A DNA stretch of 64,000 nt from SZUA-521 sp041738285 (GTDB taxonomy: Bacteria; Pseudomonadota; Gammaproteobacteria; Pseudomonadales; Azotimanducaceae). The translations under genes were made by a program, and so were the position numbers. A model generated the notes under the pieces. The model did not search any database. It was given only the letters and a program-made list of their open reading frames with translations, and had not been told where the DNA came from. Shown one piece after another: positions 6,424-15,708 of this stretch (position 1 is its first letter; each line of letters starts with the position of its first letter). The stretch covers positions 1-64,000 of the forward strand of contig JBGSQB010000143.1 of assembly GCA_041738285.1 (NCBI GenBank), read 5' to 3'.

Positions 6424-8685
6424 ATGTCGAAGGCGATCTGGTTGGCGACTGGTAGTTTGCTGGCGATGTCCTATGCAGTACCGGACGTTGCGATCGCGGC
6501 GCCCGGGAATGAGGCGGAGGCGACCGTGGAAGAAGTCGTGGTCACTGCGAGGCGACGCGAAGAATCCTTGCAGGATACGCCGGCGTCAGTCTCGGTGATC
6601 GACGAGGATCTGCTGCGCGAACTGCGGCTGAGTGACATCGGGCAGATGATGCGGCTGGTACCCAACGTGACCGTGCCGCTCGATTCGGAAGGCACCAATA
6701 CCTACATCGTCATGCGTGGCATCCGTCAGCCGGATCCACAGATCGAACCCAACTTCGGACTGTATCGCAACGGCATCTTCTACGGCGGCAGCCGCACCAA
6801 TCTCAAAGCGCAGGTCGATCTGGCGCGGGTCGAGGTATTGCGGGGCAGCCAGGGCGGGCTCTATGGCCGCAACTCCTCTGGCGGCGCGGTGAACCTCGTT
6901 TACGCAAAGTTCGACGACCAGTTCGATGCGTTCACGAGCGTCACGTACGGCGAATACGACCGCAAGGAATGGGACGGCATGGTGAATCTGCCGGTGTCCG
7001 ACACGTGGTCAGTGCGGGGCGCAGCCTGGTGGTACGACACCGAGGGAGGTCAGTTCGAGAATGACCTGAAGGACGAGCCCCTCGACTTCTCCGAAGACAA
7101 GGGGCTGCGACTCAGCAGCAACTGGGATCTGACGGATACGGTCTCGCTGCTGGTCACGGGGGAATACCTCGAGTCATCGGGTCCGTCCTTTCTCAACTAC
7201 TCACCCGACGGGGTTCTCGACTTCTTGACGCTGATCGGTGGACCAGGCCAGAGCCGGCCGGGTGAATCGCCTACGAGTGTCCGTCGCGATACCAGTGAGC
7301 ACACCGACGTCGAGCAGTATTACGTGTCGGCGGATCTGACGTGGGAGACAGCGGTCGGCCAATTCGATCTGCTCATGTCCTATCGCACTTACGAGATGGG
7401 CGCCGTCCGTGACGGTGACTCGGCGGACTTCCAGCCGAGCGACGGCTTCTTCGCATCTTCGTCGGTGCGTCGCAACAGTGAAGACGTCGACAATACCTAT
7501 GTCGAGCTCCTGTGGGCCTCGAATCCCGACCGACCACTGACCTTTCTCGCTGGCGTGTCCTACTACGAGGAGAATTTCGACTTCGAGCGCGTGATCGAAA
7601 GCACGTTCGACTTCGACGTCACCGCTCTGGATCCGGCCGTGACCGGGCTGCAGACGGTGCAAGTCTTCCTGCCGGCGAAGTCACCACTGGAAGTGGAGTC
7701 CTGGTCGGCATTTGGTGAGGTCAATTACCAGTTTACGGACCGGCTGAGTGGGTTTGCGAGCGTGCGCTACATCGAAGACGACAAATCCATCGACTATCGG
7801 CAGTTCACGACCGGTGATAACCCGGACGCGGTCCGCGCGATCTTCGGTGATCTGAGCGTGGGCGACTTCGGTGCCTTCGGATTCTTCGGGTTGCTGTTTC
7901 CGCCGTTCGCGACGCAGTTCTCCGATACGTTCACCAACTGGTTGCCGGGCGGTGGTATGCGCTATGAGGTGAACGACAACGTCAATGTGTATGCGAGCAT
8001 TCAAACGGGTATCCGCGCGGGCGGCTTCAACACCACCACCACTCAGCCGCAGAACATTCCGTATGACACCGAGGAGTCGATAACGTACGAGGTCGGAGTG
8101 AAAACGCTCTGGCTGGACAAGCGGTTGGTAGCCAACTTGAGCGTGTTCCGGTTCGATCAGGATGATTATCTCCTGTTCTCCGAAGACCCGGTGAACCCGT
8201 TCTTCTCGGCACTGCAGAACGCAGGTGATGCCGAGACGTACGGTGTGGAACTCGAGGTCAACGGGCAGATCACACCCTGGCTGTTTGGCGGATTCGCCTA
8301 CGGCTATCTCGATCCCGAGGTCACCGACGGCATCAACTTCGGCAACGACATTTCGGGCAACATGATCAATCGCGTGCGCGAACATACGGTGAGTGCCTTG
8401 CTTGCCGTTGATGTGCCACTCGCGGGCTCTGATCTGCGGCTGATCGGCAACGTCAACAGCTCCTGGGAGATCGGCGGCTACGAGAATCCAAACGAGACCA
8501 ACAGCATCGAAGATCTGACGCTCGTCGATGTGGCCTTGGGCGTTGCTGGTAACAACTGGAAGGCGGTGGGCTTCGTCGACAACCTCGGCAACGACACGGT
8601 GACACTGTTCACCTACGGCTTCCCGCCAGTACAGGATCTGACCCAGGATCGCCGCTGGGGAATCGAACTTTCGTATGACTTCTGA
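6424..8685 (+). CDS. TonB-dependent outer-membrane receptor
   Basis: A 753-residue receptor. A signal peptide (MSKAIWLATGSLLAMSYAVP, cleavage after about residue 26) is followed by a TonB box (EEVVVTA, 36-42). The plug domain follows (DTPASVSVIDEDLLRELRLS; RVEVLRGSQGGLYGRNSSGG). The beta-barrel ends in an aromatic residue (SYDF). GGAGGGG precedes ATG 6424, favouring it over an earlier in-frame start at 6370. It imports a bulky substrate across the outer membrane using TonB energy. It is the first gene of a run with a symporter, two serine hydrolases and an amidohydrolase, so the substrate is probably an amide- or ester-bearing natural product rather than only a siderophore. Confidence 0.93.
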   Translation: MSKAIWLATGSLLAMSYAVPDVAIAAPGNEAEATVEEVVVTARRREESLQDTPASVSVIDEDLLRELRLSDIGQMMRLVPNVTVPLDSEGTNTYIVMRGIRQPDPQIEPNFGLYRNGIFYGGSRTNLKAQVDLARVEVLRGSQGGLYGRNSSGGAVNLVYAKFDDQFDAFTSVTYGEYDRKEWDGMVNLPVSDTWSVRGAAWWYDTEGGQFENDLKDEPLDFSEDKGLRLSSNWDLTDTVSLLVTGEYLESSGPSFLNYSPDGVLDFLTLIGGPGQSRPGESPTSVRRDTSEHTDVEQYYVSADLTWETAVGQFDLLMSYRTYEMGAVRDGDSADFQPSDGFFASSSVRRNSEDVDNTYVELLWASNPDRPLTFLAGVSYYEENFDFERVIESTFDFDVTALDPAVTGLQTVQVFLPAKSPLEVESWSAFGEVNYQFTDRLSGFASVRYIEDDKSIDYRQFTTGDNPDAVRAIFGDLSVGDFGAFGFFGLLFPPFATQFSDTFTNWLPGGGMRYEVNDNVNVYASIQTGIRAGGFNTTTTQPQNIPYDTEESITYEVGVKTLWLDKRLVANLSVFRFDQDDYLLFSEDPVNPFFSALQNAGDAETYGVELEVNGQITPWLFGGFAYGYLDPEVTDGINFGNDISGNMINRVREHTVSALLAVDVPLAGSDLRLIGNVNSSWEIGGYENPNETNSIEDLTLVDVALGVAGNNWKAVGFVDNLGNDTVTLFTYGFPPVQDLTQDRRWGIELSYDF

Positions 8686-8713
8686 TTGCGTCGAGGTGAA
8701 CTAGAAGACACGC

Positions 8714-10069
8714 GTGCGCGCGCTCAACAAGACCCAAGCGGTGCTGTACGCAGCACCATGGAACGCGTACGCGTTCATCATGTTGCCGCTCGGCGTCGTG
8801 TTGCCGACGTTCTACGCCGAAACGACACTCGCGAGCATGGCGGCGATCGGCGTAGTGAGCGGAATCTCGCGCTTGTTCGACGCTGTCACCGATCCTCTGA
8901 TCGGATACATCTCGGATCGCACGCGCACGCCGTGGGGCCCGCGCAAACCCTGGATCGTGATCGGCTCCGCGATCACGTGTGTGGCCATCTTTTTCCTGTT
9001 TCAGCCGCCTGCGGATGCAGGCATCACGTACTACGCCGTCGCATCGTTTGCTCTGTATCTCGGCTACACGCTGTTCGACATTCCACACAAGGCCTGGTAC
9101 AGCGAAGTCACCGCCGACTACAACGATCGCTCGCGGATCGCCGGCTACGTGGCCGTGTTCACTGTGCTCGGCAGCATCCTGTTCTGGGTGGTGCCCGTGG
9201 CACTGTCGCCGATCACCGGTACTACGGCGATCGGTCCGGATTCGTTTCAGCTCATCGCGTGGCTCTTCATCATCGTGTTGCCCTTATCGATCATCGGCGC
9301 GGTGGCGTTCGTGCCCAACGGACGTACCGTTGCGATGCAGGATGCCGGGATGTCCACCTTGTGGCGATCGCTCAAGCGCAACAAGCCGTTCTGGCGCTAT
9401 CTCACCGCGGTTTCGCTCTGGGCCGTGGGGCAGGGCATGTCGTTCAGCGTCGTCTTCATCGTGATGCGCGACTATCTGGGTCTGGCGGAGCGCTTCGCGG
9501 TCATGATGATCGTGTTTTTCATCGTCCAGTTCGTGTCGATGCCCATCTGGGCAAAGGTGATGATGCGCTACGGCAAGCACCGCTCCTGGGCCATCAGCTG
9601 GGGATTTGGGGCCCTGTGGAGCCTCATCATTCTGACGTTCGAGCCGGGCTCGGCACCGTTCTGGCCGGCGCTTGGGCTGATGACGGTATCGGCCGTCGTC
9701 AATGCCGCCAGCTACATCGCGCCACGCGCGGTGCTCGGCGACATCGTCGACTACGATCTGCTGCGCAGTAAGACCAACAACAGCGGCAAGTACTATTCCT
9801 TCAACACACTGCTCGACAAGTCATTGATCGGTCTCGGTGTGGGGGTCACGTTTCCGCTCCTGAGTTCATTCGGCTACGAAATTGGTGCACAGAACAGTGA
9901 AACGGCCACCTTCGGCCTGCTGTTCTGTTATCTCGGTATACCGCTGGTGACGCATCTCGGCGCTGCGGCGTTGCTGTGGAACTTTCCGATCGACGCACGC
10001 CGTCATGCCATCATCCGTCGGCGTATCGATCAGCTGACGGCCCGCAAGGAAATCGTGGTGAGCACATGA
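8714..10069 (+). CDS. MFS transporter of the glycoside/cation symporter (MelB-like) type
   Basis: A 451-residue protein with about twelve hydrophobic segments. The loop DRTRTPWGPRKPWIVIG after the second helix is the GPH (MelB-like) variant of the MFS signature, and LFDAVTDPLIGYISDR just before it is also typical. Translation appears to start at GTG 8714, 28 bp after the receptor stop. The gene overlaps the next one by ATGA. In TonB-receptor loci such transporters carry the cargo, or its cleaved part, across the inner membrane. The substrate need not be a sugar. Confidence 0.87.
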   Translation: MRALNKTQAVLYAAPWNAYAFIMLPLGVVLPTFYAETTLASMAAIGVVSGISRLFDAVTDPLIGYISDRTRTPWGPRKPWIVIGSAITCVAIFFLFQPPADAGITYYAVASFALYLGYTLFDIPHKAWYSEVTADYNDRSRIAGYVAVFTVLGSILFWVVPVALSPITGTTAIGPDSFQLIAWLFIIVLPLSIIGAVAFVPNGRTVAMQDAGMSTLWRSLKRNKPFWRYLTAVSLWAVGQGMSFSVVFIVMRDYLGLAERFAVMMIVFFIVQFVSMPIWAKVMMRYGKHRSWAISWGFGALWSLIILTFEPGSAPFWPALGLMTVSAVVNAASYIAPRAVLGDIVDYDLLRSKTNNSGKYYSFNTLLDKSLIGLGVGVTFPLLSSFGYEIGAQNSETATFGLLFCYLGIPLVTHLGAAALLWNFPIDARRHAIIRRRIDQLTARKEIVVST

Positions 10070-11460
10070 ACTCGAAGCTGATGCACAGAATCGAGGAGAG
10101 CCTGACACCCCCCACACGTTTCGTCGGGGATGGACAACGCTGGCGGCTCGACACGCGTATGGCTCACTACGCCGTGCCTGGCGTCTCGGCGGCCGTGTTC
10201 GGCGGCGGGGAACTCGTCGCTTCGGCTGCCTATGGTGTACGCGCCAACGGGAACGCCGCCACGGTCGACGAGTCGACTCGTTTTCAGGCGGCGTCGATGA
10301 GTAAGGTGGTGACCGCGTTCATGGTGATGCAGCAGGTGGAGCGCGGGCGGATCACCCTGGATGACGACGTGAACCGCTATCTGCGCTCGTGGCGAGTGCC
10401 GGATAGCCCGCTCACCGTGCAGCACCCGGTGACCTTGCGACGCATTCTCACCCATCGCGCTGGACTTACGGTGCACGGATTTCGTGGCTATCCGCGTCGC
10501 GATCCGATTCCCGACGTGGTCACGGTGCTGCGTGGCGAAGACGGCGTGACCGGGCCCGTGTTGGTCGACATCCCGCCCGATAGCCAGCAGCGCTACTCCG
10601 GCGGTGGTACGACGGTTGCCCAATTGCTGCTCGAAGAGGTCACCGGCGTCGGCTTCGCGGATCTGGCCAAGGCGAGCGTGTTCGGGCCGCTCGGATTGAC
10701 ACGTTCGACGTTCGTTCCGCTCACCGATGATTCAGCCGCGGCGAATGTCGCGGTGGGGCATCGCTCGGATGGTTCGCCGGTGGTGGATGGGTGGCACAAT
10801 TTCGCGCAGCTCGGTGCCGCCGGACTGTGGACCACGGCGGTCGAATTTGGCCGTTTCTTCGCCGAAATTCATCGTGCATGGCACGGGCGATCGAAGCTGC
10901 TCAGCGCCGCATTGGCCCACGAAATGTTGACTCCCCCCTACAACGATCAACGTGGCCTGGGGCCCATGGTCTACGGCACCGCCGACAATCCCCGTTTCTT
11001 TCACGATGGCGACAATCAGGGTTTCCACTGCGCTGCGACCTGCTATGCAGGCAGTGGCCAAGGCGCGGTCGTCCTGACCAATGGCGATCTCGGTCCGGCC
11101 CTGTGGCGTGAGATCCTCGCCGGGATTGCGACGACGTGCGATTGGCCCGGTTTTCTCGAACCTGCGTTCGCCGTGCATCATCTCGATCCAAGCAGGCTGC
11201 ACCACTACGCGGGTGAATACCGAATCACGGCCGGCTACGAAGGATCGAACATTGTCGTGCGGATGGTGGGCGACGCGCTCGAAGGCAGTATCGAAGGCAT
11301 TCCGACGCGCAAGCTGTTGCCGATCTCGGCGACCGATTTCAGGTCTCGTGAGACTCCGTTCACGACACGTTTTACGATCGACCGTTCGGGGCAGGCCAAT
11401 CGGGTGCAGATTCTCGATGGTGAGGAAGTCCTGATCGTGGCGCAGCGGGAGGCGACATGA
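10066..11460 (+). CDS. Serine hydrolase, class C beta-lactamase/DD-peptidase fold (first copy)
   Basis: A 464-residue member of the beta-lactamase-related family. The nucleophile motif SxxK is S77-M-S-K80. The second motif is Y177-S-G, and an HDG stands where KTG lies in other members (FFHDGDNQGFH). No clear signal peptide is seen, so it is probably cytoplasmic. ATG 10066 overlaps the transporter stop as ATGA, which fixes the start; a longer reading from 9976 is rejected. It is followed by a related paralogue, also with ATGA overlap. Members include esterases, D-aminopeptidases and amide hydrolases, so the reaction is open. A C-terminal extension of about 100 residues after the catalytic domain may be a lipocalin-like module. 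Confidence 0.85.
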   Translation: MNSKLMHRIEESLTPPTRFVGDGQRWRLDTRMAHYAVPGVSAAVFGGGELVASAAYGVRANGNAATVDESTRFQAASMSKVVTAFMVMQQVERGRITLDDDVNRYLRSWRVPDSPLTVQHPVTLRRILTHRAGLTVHGFRGYPRRDPIPDVVTVLRGEDGVTGPVLVDIPPDSQQRYSGGGTTVAQLLLEEVTGVGFADLAKASVFGPLGLTRSTFVPLTDDSAAANVAVGHRSDGSPVVDGWHNFAQLGAAGLWTTAVEFGRFFAEIHRAWHGRSKLLSAALAHEMLTPPYNDQRGLGPMVYGTADNPRFFHDGDNQGFHCAATCYAGSGQGAVVLTNGDLGPALWREILAGIATTCDWPGFLEPAFAVHHLDPSRLHHYAGEYRITAGYEGSNIVVRMVGDALEGSIEGIPTRKLLPISATDFRSRETPFTTRFTIDRSGQANRVQILDGEEVLIVAQREAT

Positions 11461-12560
11461 AGGAATTGTTGGCAGCAATTGAGGCATCGGCGCCGCGCCT
11501 GCTCGAGCAGTATGGATGTCCGGGGCTTGCGGTCGCGCTGCTCGAGGGTGGCGATACGGAATTCCGCACCTTCGGCCTCGCGGACGTCGAGCGTGAGCTT
11601 GCCGTGACGGTCGCGACGCGCTTCCATGTCTGTTCCATCTCCAAGGCGGTCGCGACGTGGGGCGTGATGCGCCTGGTAGATGAGGGCCGGCTCGATCTCG
11701 ATGTACCCGTGGACGACTACCTCACGCGTTGGCACTTGCCACCCAGCGAGTTCGACAATCGCGAGGTCACGGTGCGGCGCATTCTCAGTCACACGGCAGG
11801 TCTGCCGGTGGAGGGTTACTCCGGCATCGCACCTGCTGTGGCGTTGCCCACGATCGAAGCTGTGCTGGACGGTGGCTCGCCGCCCCTGGACGAGCGCTTG
11901 GCCCAATACGCGCGCAAATGGGGCATGGATCCAGCGACCAAGCACGAACGCGTGCGCGTGGTTCGCAAACCCGGCACGGTGTTCAGTTACTCCGGTGGCG
12001 GCTACCTGGTGCTCGATCTGTTGCTCGAAGAACTCACGGGCATGACCGCAGCGCAATACCTGGATGATGCGGTGTTGGCGCCGTTGGGTCTGGGAAGTTC
12101 GACGTTCCATATGATCGAGCCAGGTCCTGGAGTTGCGGTGCCTTACGACGAAGATGGGGCTGCGCTGCCGCACTACCGGGTTATTCACAAGACGGCCGGT
12201 GGCATGAGCGCGGACATTCGTGACCTTGCTCGCTTTGCACGGGCCGAGTTCGCTTCGCCGGACGCAGCGCAGGTGGGCAAGGGTCTACTGACGCGCGAAT
12301 CGTTCGAGCTGATGTTCGAACGCGTGATGTTCGCGGAGCGTGCAGGGGGCATGGATTTCGACATCGGTCTCGGCCACTTTCTCGGTCGGCTTGGACGTCA
12401 CAGACTGGTGCAACACTCTGGCGGCAGCGCCGGCTGGCGCAGCATCTACTTCGTGCTTCCGGACGTGCAGCGCGGATTTGCCGCGCTCATCAACAGCTCC
12501 GCGGGCAACGAAGTCTGGCAAGCCCTCGCGCGGACGTGGGGTGAGTCCGCGGCTGAATGA
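11457..12560 (+). CDS. Serine hydrolase, class C beta-lactamase/DD-peptidase fold (second copy)
   Basis: A 367-residue paralogue of the preceding gene. Its motifs are S60-I-S-K63, Y178-S-G180 and an HSG near the C-terminus (LVQHSGGSAGW). It lacks the C-terminal extension of its neighbour. Conserved stretches such as VRRILSHTAGLPVEGYSG align with TLRRILTHRAGLTVHGFRG in the first copy, indicating an old tandem duplication. It overlaps the previous gene by ATGA and so is translationally coupled. The pair may cleave different bonds or stereoisomers of the imported compound. Confidence 0.85.
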   Translation: MKELLAAIEASAPRLLEQYGCPGLAVALLEGGDTEFRTFGLADVERELAVTVATRFHVCSISKAVATWGVMRLVDEGRLDLDVPVDDYLTRWHLPPSEFDNREVTVRRILSHTAGLPVEGYSGIAPAVALPTIEAVLDGGSPPLDERLAQYARKWGMDPATKHERVRVVRKPGTVFSYSGGGYLVLDLLLEELTGMTAAQYLDDAVLAPLGLGSSTFHMIEPGPGVAVPYDEDGAALPHYRVIHKTAGGMSADIRDLARFARAEFASPDAAQVGKGLLTRESFELMFERVMFAERAGGMDFDIGLGHFLGRLGRHRLVQHSGGSAGWRSIYFVLPDVQRGFAALINSSAGNEVWQALARTWGESAAE

Positions 12561-12588
12561 CCTGTCCCCTCCAACTGGAGCCACGCAG

Positions 12589-13602
12589 ATGACCTACGCT
12601 GAAAACAAACCGCTCACCACATGGCTCGCCAATGAGACGCCCGAGCCGGTGCTCGAACCCGAATTGCCGATCGTCGATCCGCACCACCACCTGTGGGACA
12701 TCCGCACCAGCCGCGTGGAACCGCTCCTGAGTTTCGAGCAGAAGGTCTACCTCTGCGAGGAAATCACCAACGACATACGCAGCAGCGGTCACAACATCGT
12801 GCAGACGGTGTTCGCCCAGTGCGGTGCGTTTTACCGCGCCGATGGTCCGGAAGCCATGCGCTGTGTGGGTGAAACGGAATTCGTGCACGGCATCGCCGCG
12901 ATGAGCCGCTCGGGTATCTACGGCGCGACGCGCTTGTGCACCGGCATCTTCGGCGCAGCCGATCTGCGGCCCGGCAAAGCGGCGGAGCTGGTGCTGAAGG
13001 CGCACCTTGCGGCGTCGCCGAACTTCCGCGGCATCCGCACCGCGTTTCCCGGCGATCTCAATGCGCAGTTCCTCGAAGGTTATGCGCTGCTGGCCAAGCT
13101 CGGTCTGTCGTTCGATAACTATTCACCTGACCATGCGCGTCTGCCGACGCTAGCCAAGCTCGGCGCAGCGCACCCGGACGTGACGATCATCGTCAACCAT
13201 CTCGGTGGCCGGATCGATCCCGATGCGCGCCCGGATGCAGTTGCGACCTGGCGCAAGCACATCGATGCGATTGCGGCATGTCCGAATGCCGTGATGAAGG
13301 TGGGCGGCGCGCAGATGCGCGTGGGTGACTGGGAGCCTGCGTTTCACATGCACCGGCGCGCACGTCCCATCGGCTCGGAAGAACTGTGCGAGTTGCTCTA
13401 TCCCTACTATCGCTATGCGATCGACGCCTTCGGGCCGCAGCGTTGCATGTTCGAAAGCAACTTCCCCGTGGACAAAGAGTGCGTCTCTTACCGCACGCTG
13501 TGGAACACGTTCAAACGCATTGCCGCGAAGGCGGGGCTCAGCGCAGCCGAAAAGGCGGCGATCTTCAGCGGCACCGCGACGCGGGTATATCGGCTGGACT
13601 AG
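12589..13602 (+). CDS. Amidohydrolase (amidohydrolase 2 / TIM-barrel metal-dependent hydrolase)
   Basis: A 337-residue protein with the N-terminal metal motif DPHHHLWD (H32-x-H34). Later conserved blocks are VNHLGGRI and QRCMFESNFPVDKECVSYRTLWN, typical of the COG3618-type lactonase/decarboxylase group. It starts at ATG 12589, 28 bp after the second hydrolase stop; CTGGAG precedes. It likely acts on a ring, lactone or carboxylated fragment released by the upstream hydrolases. It closes the co-directional run that begins with the TonB receptor. Confidence 0.85.
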   Translation: MTYAENKPLTTWLANETPEPVLEPELPIVDPHHHLWDIRTSRVEPLLSFEQKVYLCEEITNDIRSSGHNIVQTVFAQCGAFYRADGPEAMRCVGETEFVHGIAAMSRSGIYGATRLCTGIFGAADLRPGKAAELVLKAHLAASPNFRGIRTAFPGDLNAQFLEGYALLAKLGLSFDNYSPDHARLPTLAKLGAAHPDVTIIVNHLGGRIDPDARPDAVATWRKHIDAIAACPNAVMKVGGAQMRVGDWEPAFHMHRRARPIGSEELCELLYPYYRYAIDAFGPQRCMFESNFPVDKECVSYRTLWNTFKRIAAKAGLSAAEKAAIFSGTATRVYRLD

Positions 13603-13632
13603 GTAGTCTTTGCTGCGTGATCCCCAATTGCG

Positions 13633-13655
13633 CAATATCTCAAACTGAGATATTG
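13633..13655. promoter_or_regulatory. Perfect inverted repeat, putative HigA operator
   Basis: The arms CAATATCTCA and TGAGATATTG are exact reverse complements separated by AAC. The pairing extends outward by GC/GC across one G-T mismatch. It lies 9 bp upstream of the higB GTG, where HigA would bind for autorepression. Confidence 0.75.
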
Positions 13656-13664
13656 TGCGCAGGC

Positions 13665-13982
13665 GTGAAAATTGTGCGAGTGATTTCCCGGCGGGCATTA
13701 TCGGTGTTCTGGCGCGTGCACCCGCAGTCCAAGGCGCCGCTCGCGGCGTGGTACCGGGTGCTCGAACACACCAACTACCGTGACTTCAACGCACTCAAAG
13801 AGACCTTCAGGACCGCGGACTATGTCGCGCCCTTCACGATTTTCGACATCGGCGGCAATCGATTTCGGGTGGTCACCGCCATTCACTACAACCGTGGGTA
13901 CGTGTATGTGCGGCACGTGTTCACGCATGCAGATTACGATCGCTGGTCGAGTTCGCTGAAGAAACCGAAACGGAAGGCATGA
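13665..13982 (+). CDS. higB: HigB-type mRNA interferase toxin
   Basis: A 105-residue toxin from GTG 13665: MKIVRVISRRALSVFW, then HPQSKAPLAAWYRVLE. The core VAPFTIFDIGGNRFRVVTAI and the tail VRHVFTHADYDRW are diagnostic of the HigB_toxin family. These cleave mRNA on the ribosome. A longer in-frame reading from 13386 would overlap the amidohydrolase and is rejected. The downstream antitoxin overlaps it by 4 bp (ATGA). The toxin-first order and operator palindrome are normal for higBA. Confidence 0.9.
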   Translation: MKIVRVISRRALSVFWRVHPQSKAPLAAWYRVLEHTNYRDFNALKETFRTADYVAPFTIFDIGGNRFRVVTAIHYNRGYVYVRHVFTHADYDRWSSSLKKPKRKA

Positions 13983-14410
13983 TGACGCGTCGCAGAGCAT
14001 CGGAAATCAAAGGTCTGACACCTGCCTGGCGCGCGCTCGAGGCGAACGCCGCTGTGAAGCTCTGCGCAGTCCGGTCGGCACGGCACTACAACGACATGAT
14101 CGAGTTCATGAATACCCTCATCGACGAGATCGGCGACCGGGAAGATCATGCGCTCGCGGGTCTGCTCGATGTGGTGACCACATTTGTGCGTGACTACGAG
14201 GAGCAACAGGTGACCATGCCGCAGGTCAGTCCGTCGGCTGCGCTGCGCGTTCTGATGGATCAGCACGCGCTGCGCCAGGTGGATCTGGCAGCGCTGTTCG
14301 GCTCGCAATCGAACGTGAGCGAAGTCTTGAGCGGCAAGCGCTCGATCAATGCGCGCCAGGCGCGTGCCCTGGCGGAGCGCTTCTCAGTTTCGCCGGCAGT
14401 GTTCGTTTAG
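13979..14410 (+). CDS. higA: HigA-type antitoxin with C-terminal XRE HTH
   Basis: A 143-residue antitoxin. The N-terminal half, which neutralises the toxin in this family, is acidic (DEIGDREDHALAGLLDVVTT). The C-terminal half is an XRE helix-turn-helix: LRQVDLAALFGSQSNVSEVL, then SGKRSINARQARALAERFSV. It ends SPAVFV. A C-terminal scrap of a close relative occurs at 41901-41957. It overlaps higB by 4 bp, giving coupled translation, and probably represses the operon through the palindrome at 13633-13655. Confidence 0.9.
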   Translation: MMTRRRASEIKGLTPAWRALEANAAVKLCAVRSARHYNDMIEFMNTLIDEIGDREDHALAGLLDVVTTFVRDYEEQQVTMPQVSPSAALRVLMDQHALRQVDLAALFGSQSNVSEVLSGKRSINARQARALAERFSVSPAVFV

Positions 14411-14494
14411 CCAGGACCTGGCACAGGTTACTTGCTCGCGAATAGGCCAGGTCTTCCGGCTCCGACATGAAATTGGGCTGCGGGTGCGCTGCGC

Positions 14495-15706
14495 TCAATC
14501 GTCGGCAACCAGAATCAGCGTGCCGGTCGTCGAAAGGCTGCCGCCGGTGCCGTTGACGATGCACGTGCGCGCGCTGGTCTGCTTGCCAGCATCGCCATTG
14601 ATGCCGTCTTCCGCAGTACCCGACAGCTGACGATACGCTTCGATCAGGAGCGGCATGCCGTACATGCCGCTGTGGTTGAACGACAAGCCGCCGCCGTTGG
14701 TGTTGATGGGGAACTTACCGCCCGGTGCGGCGCGTCCGTCTTTCCACAGGAGGTGTCCCTCGCCGCGGGGCGCGAGCCCCAGCATCTCGGCGGTGATCGC
14801 GGCGGTGATGGTGAACGAGTCATAGAGGAGCGCCATTTCCATGTCGGCGGGCCCCATGCCGGCCATGGTGTAGGCCGCTTCTGCGGATGCGCGTGCCGAC
14901 GTCGCGGTGAAGTCCTCCATTTCCAGCATGTTCGAGTGGCCCATACTCTCGCCGGCACCGGCAATCCACACCGGGCGGGTGTTGAGGCTGGCCGCGACCT
15001 TTGGGCTCACCACCAGCACGGCGCCGCCGTGATCGGTGACCATGCAGCAGTGCAGAATCGTCAGCGGCCAGGCGATCAGGCGCGAGGATTCCACCTGCTC
15101 GACGGTGATCGGGCCACCGAATGGGTGCTTCTTTTTCGAGTACATCGCGGCCCGCGGATTGAGGGTCGCCCAGTCGCGGCTCACTTTGGCGATGTGGGCA
15201 TAATCCTCGCGCTTGGTGCCGAATTCGTGCATGTGCCGCACCATGGCGTGTGCGTATGCGCCCGATGCACCCATGACGCCGTAGGCCATGCTCATTTCAT
15301 GGGCGGGCGATGCCACGCCGCCGCCACGGCCGTAGTTGCCCGTGCCGCCACCGCCGATGGCACGCGCCGAATGGCCGTTCTCGCCGTGGCTCACGAGGGC
15401 AATGTCGAAGATGCCCGCATGGATCGCGGCCATTGCGTGATGCACGTGCATCTCGAATGAGCAACCACCCACGCCAGTGGTGTCGATGTATTTCGGGCGG
15501 ATGCCGAGATGCTCGCACAGCTCCGACGACCAGCCGGTGGAGAACACGCCTTCGATGCGCGAGATCGCAACGCCAGTCTGCACGCTCAGATTCTTGATTG
15601 CCTCGATGTGCAGCTGCAGCGCCGTGACCGGTGTCTTGAGAAACCCAATCTCGTTGGCTTCCGCGGCGCCGACGATGGCGGCCGCCTTGTGCAATACGCC
15701 CGGCAT
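14495..15706 (-). CDS. Thiolase-superfamily acyl-CoA protein (SCP-x/Ltp2-like)
   Basis: A 403-residue thiolase-fold protein from ATG 15706, 2 bp after the DUF35 gene stop. The block DTTGVGGCSFEMHVHHAMAA carries Cys82 near the expected nucleophile position. Late motifs FPINTNGGGLSFNHSGMYG and GTGGSLSTTGTLIL match the SCP-x/Ltp2 group, in which the histidine-containing GG.LS..H loop is retained. Members paired with a DUF35 partner carry out thiolytic or retro-aldol cleavage of acyl-CoA side chains. A longer reading from 16150 runs through the partner gene out of frame and is rejected. The pair suggests side-chain degradation of a steroid or branched lipid. Confidence 0.85.
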   Translation of the reverse strand: MPGVLHKAAAIVGAAEANEIGFLKTPVTALQLHIEAIKNLSVQTGVAISRIEGVFSTGWSSELCEHLGIRPKYIDTTGVGGCSFEMHVHHAMAAIHAGIFDIALVSHGENGHSARAIGGGGTGNYGRGGGVASPAHEMSMAYGVMGASGAYAHAMVRHMHEFGTKREDYAHIAKVSRDWATLNPRAAMYSKKKHPFGGPITVEQVESSRLIAWPLTILHCCMVTDHGGAVLVVSPKVAASLNTRPVWIAGAGESMGHSNMLEMEDFTATSARASAEAAYTMAGMGPADMEMALLYDSFTITAAITAEMLGLAPRGEGHLLWKDGRAAPGGKFPINTNGGGLSFNHSGMYGMPLLIEAYRQLSGTAEDGINGDAGKQTSARTCIVNGTGGSLSTTGTLILVADD

Positions 15707-15708
15707 GA

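Noticed and set aside
14415..14453. Inverted repeat GACCTGGC / GCCAGGTC between higA and the thiolase gene
   Set aside because: An 8-bp stem with a 23-nt loop at a convergent junction; it may terminate transcription but lacks a T-run, and it does not match the REP family.
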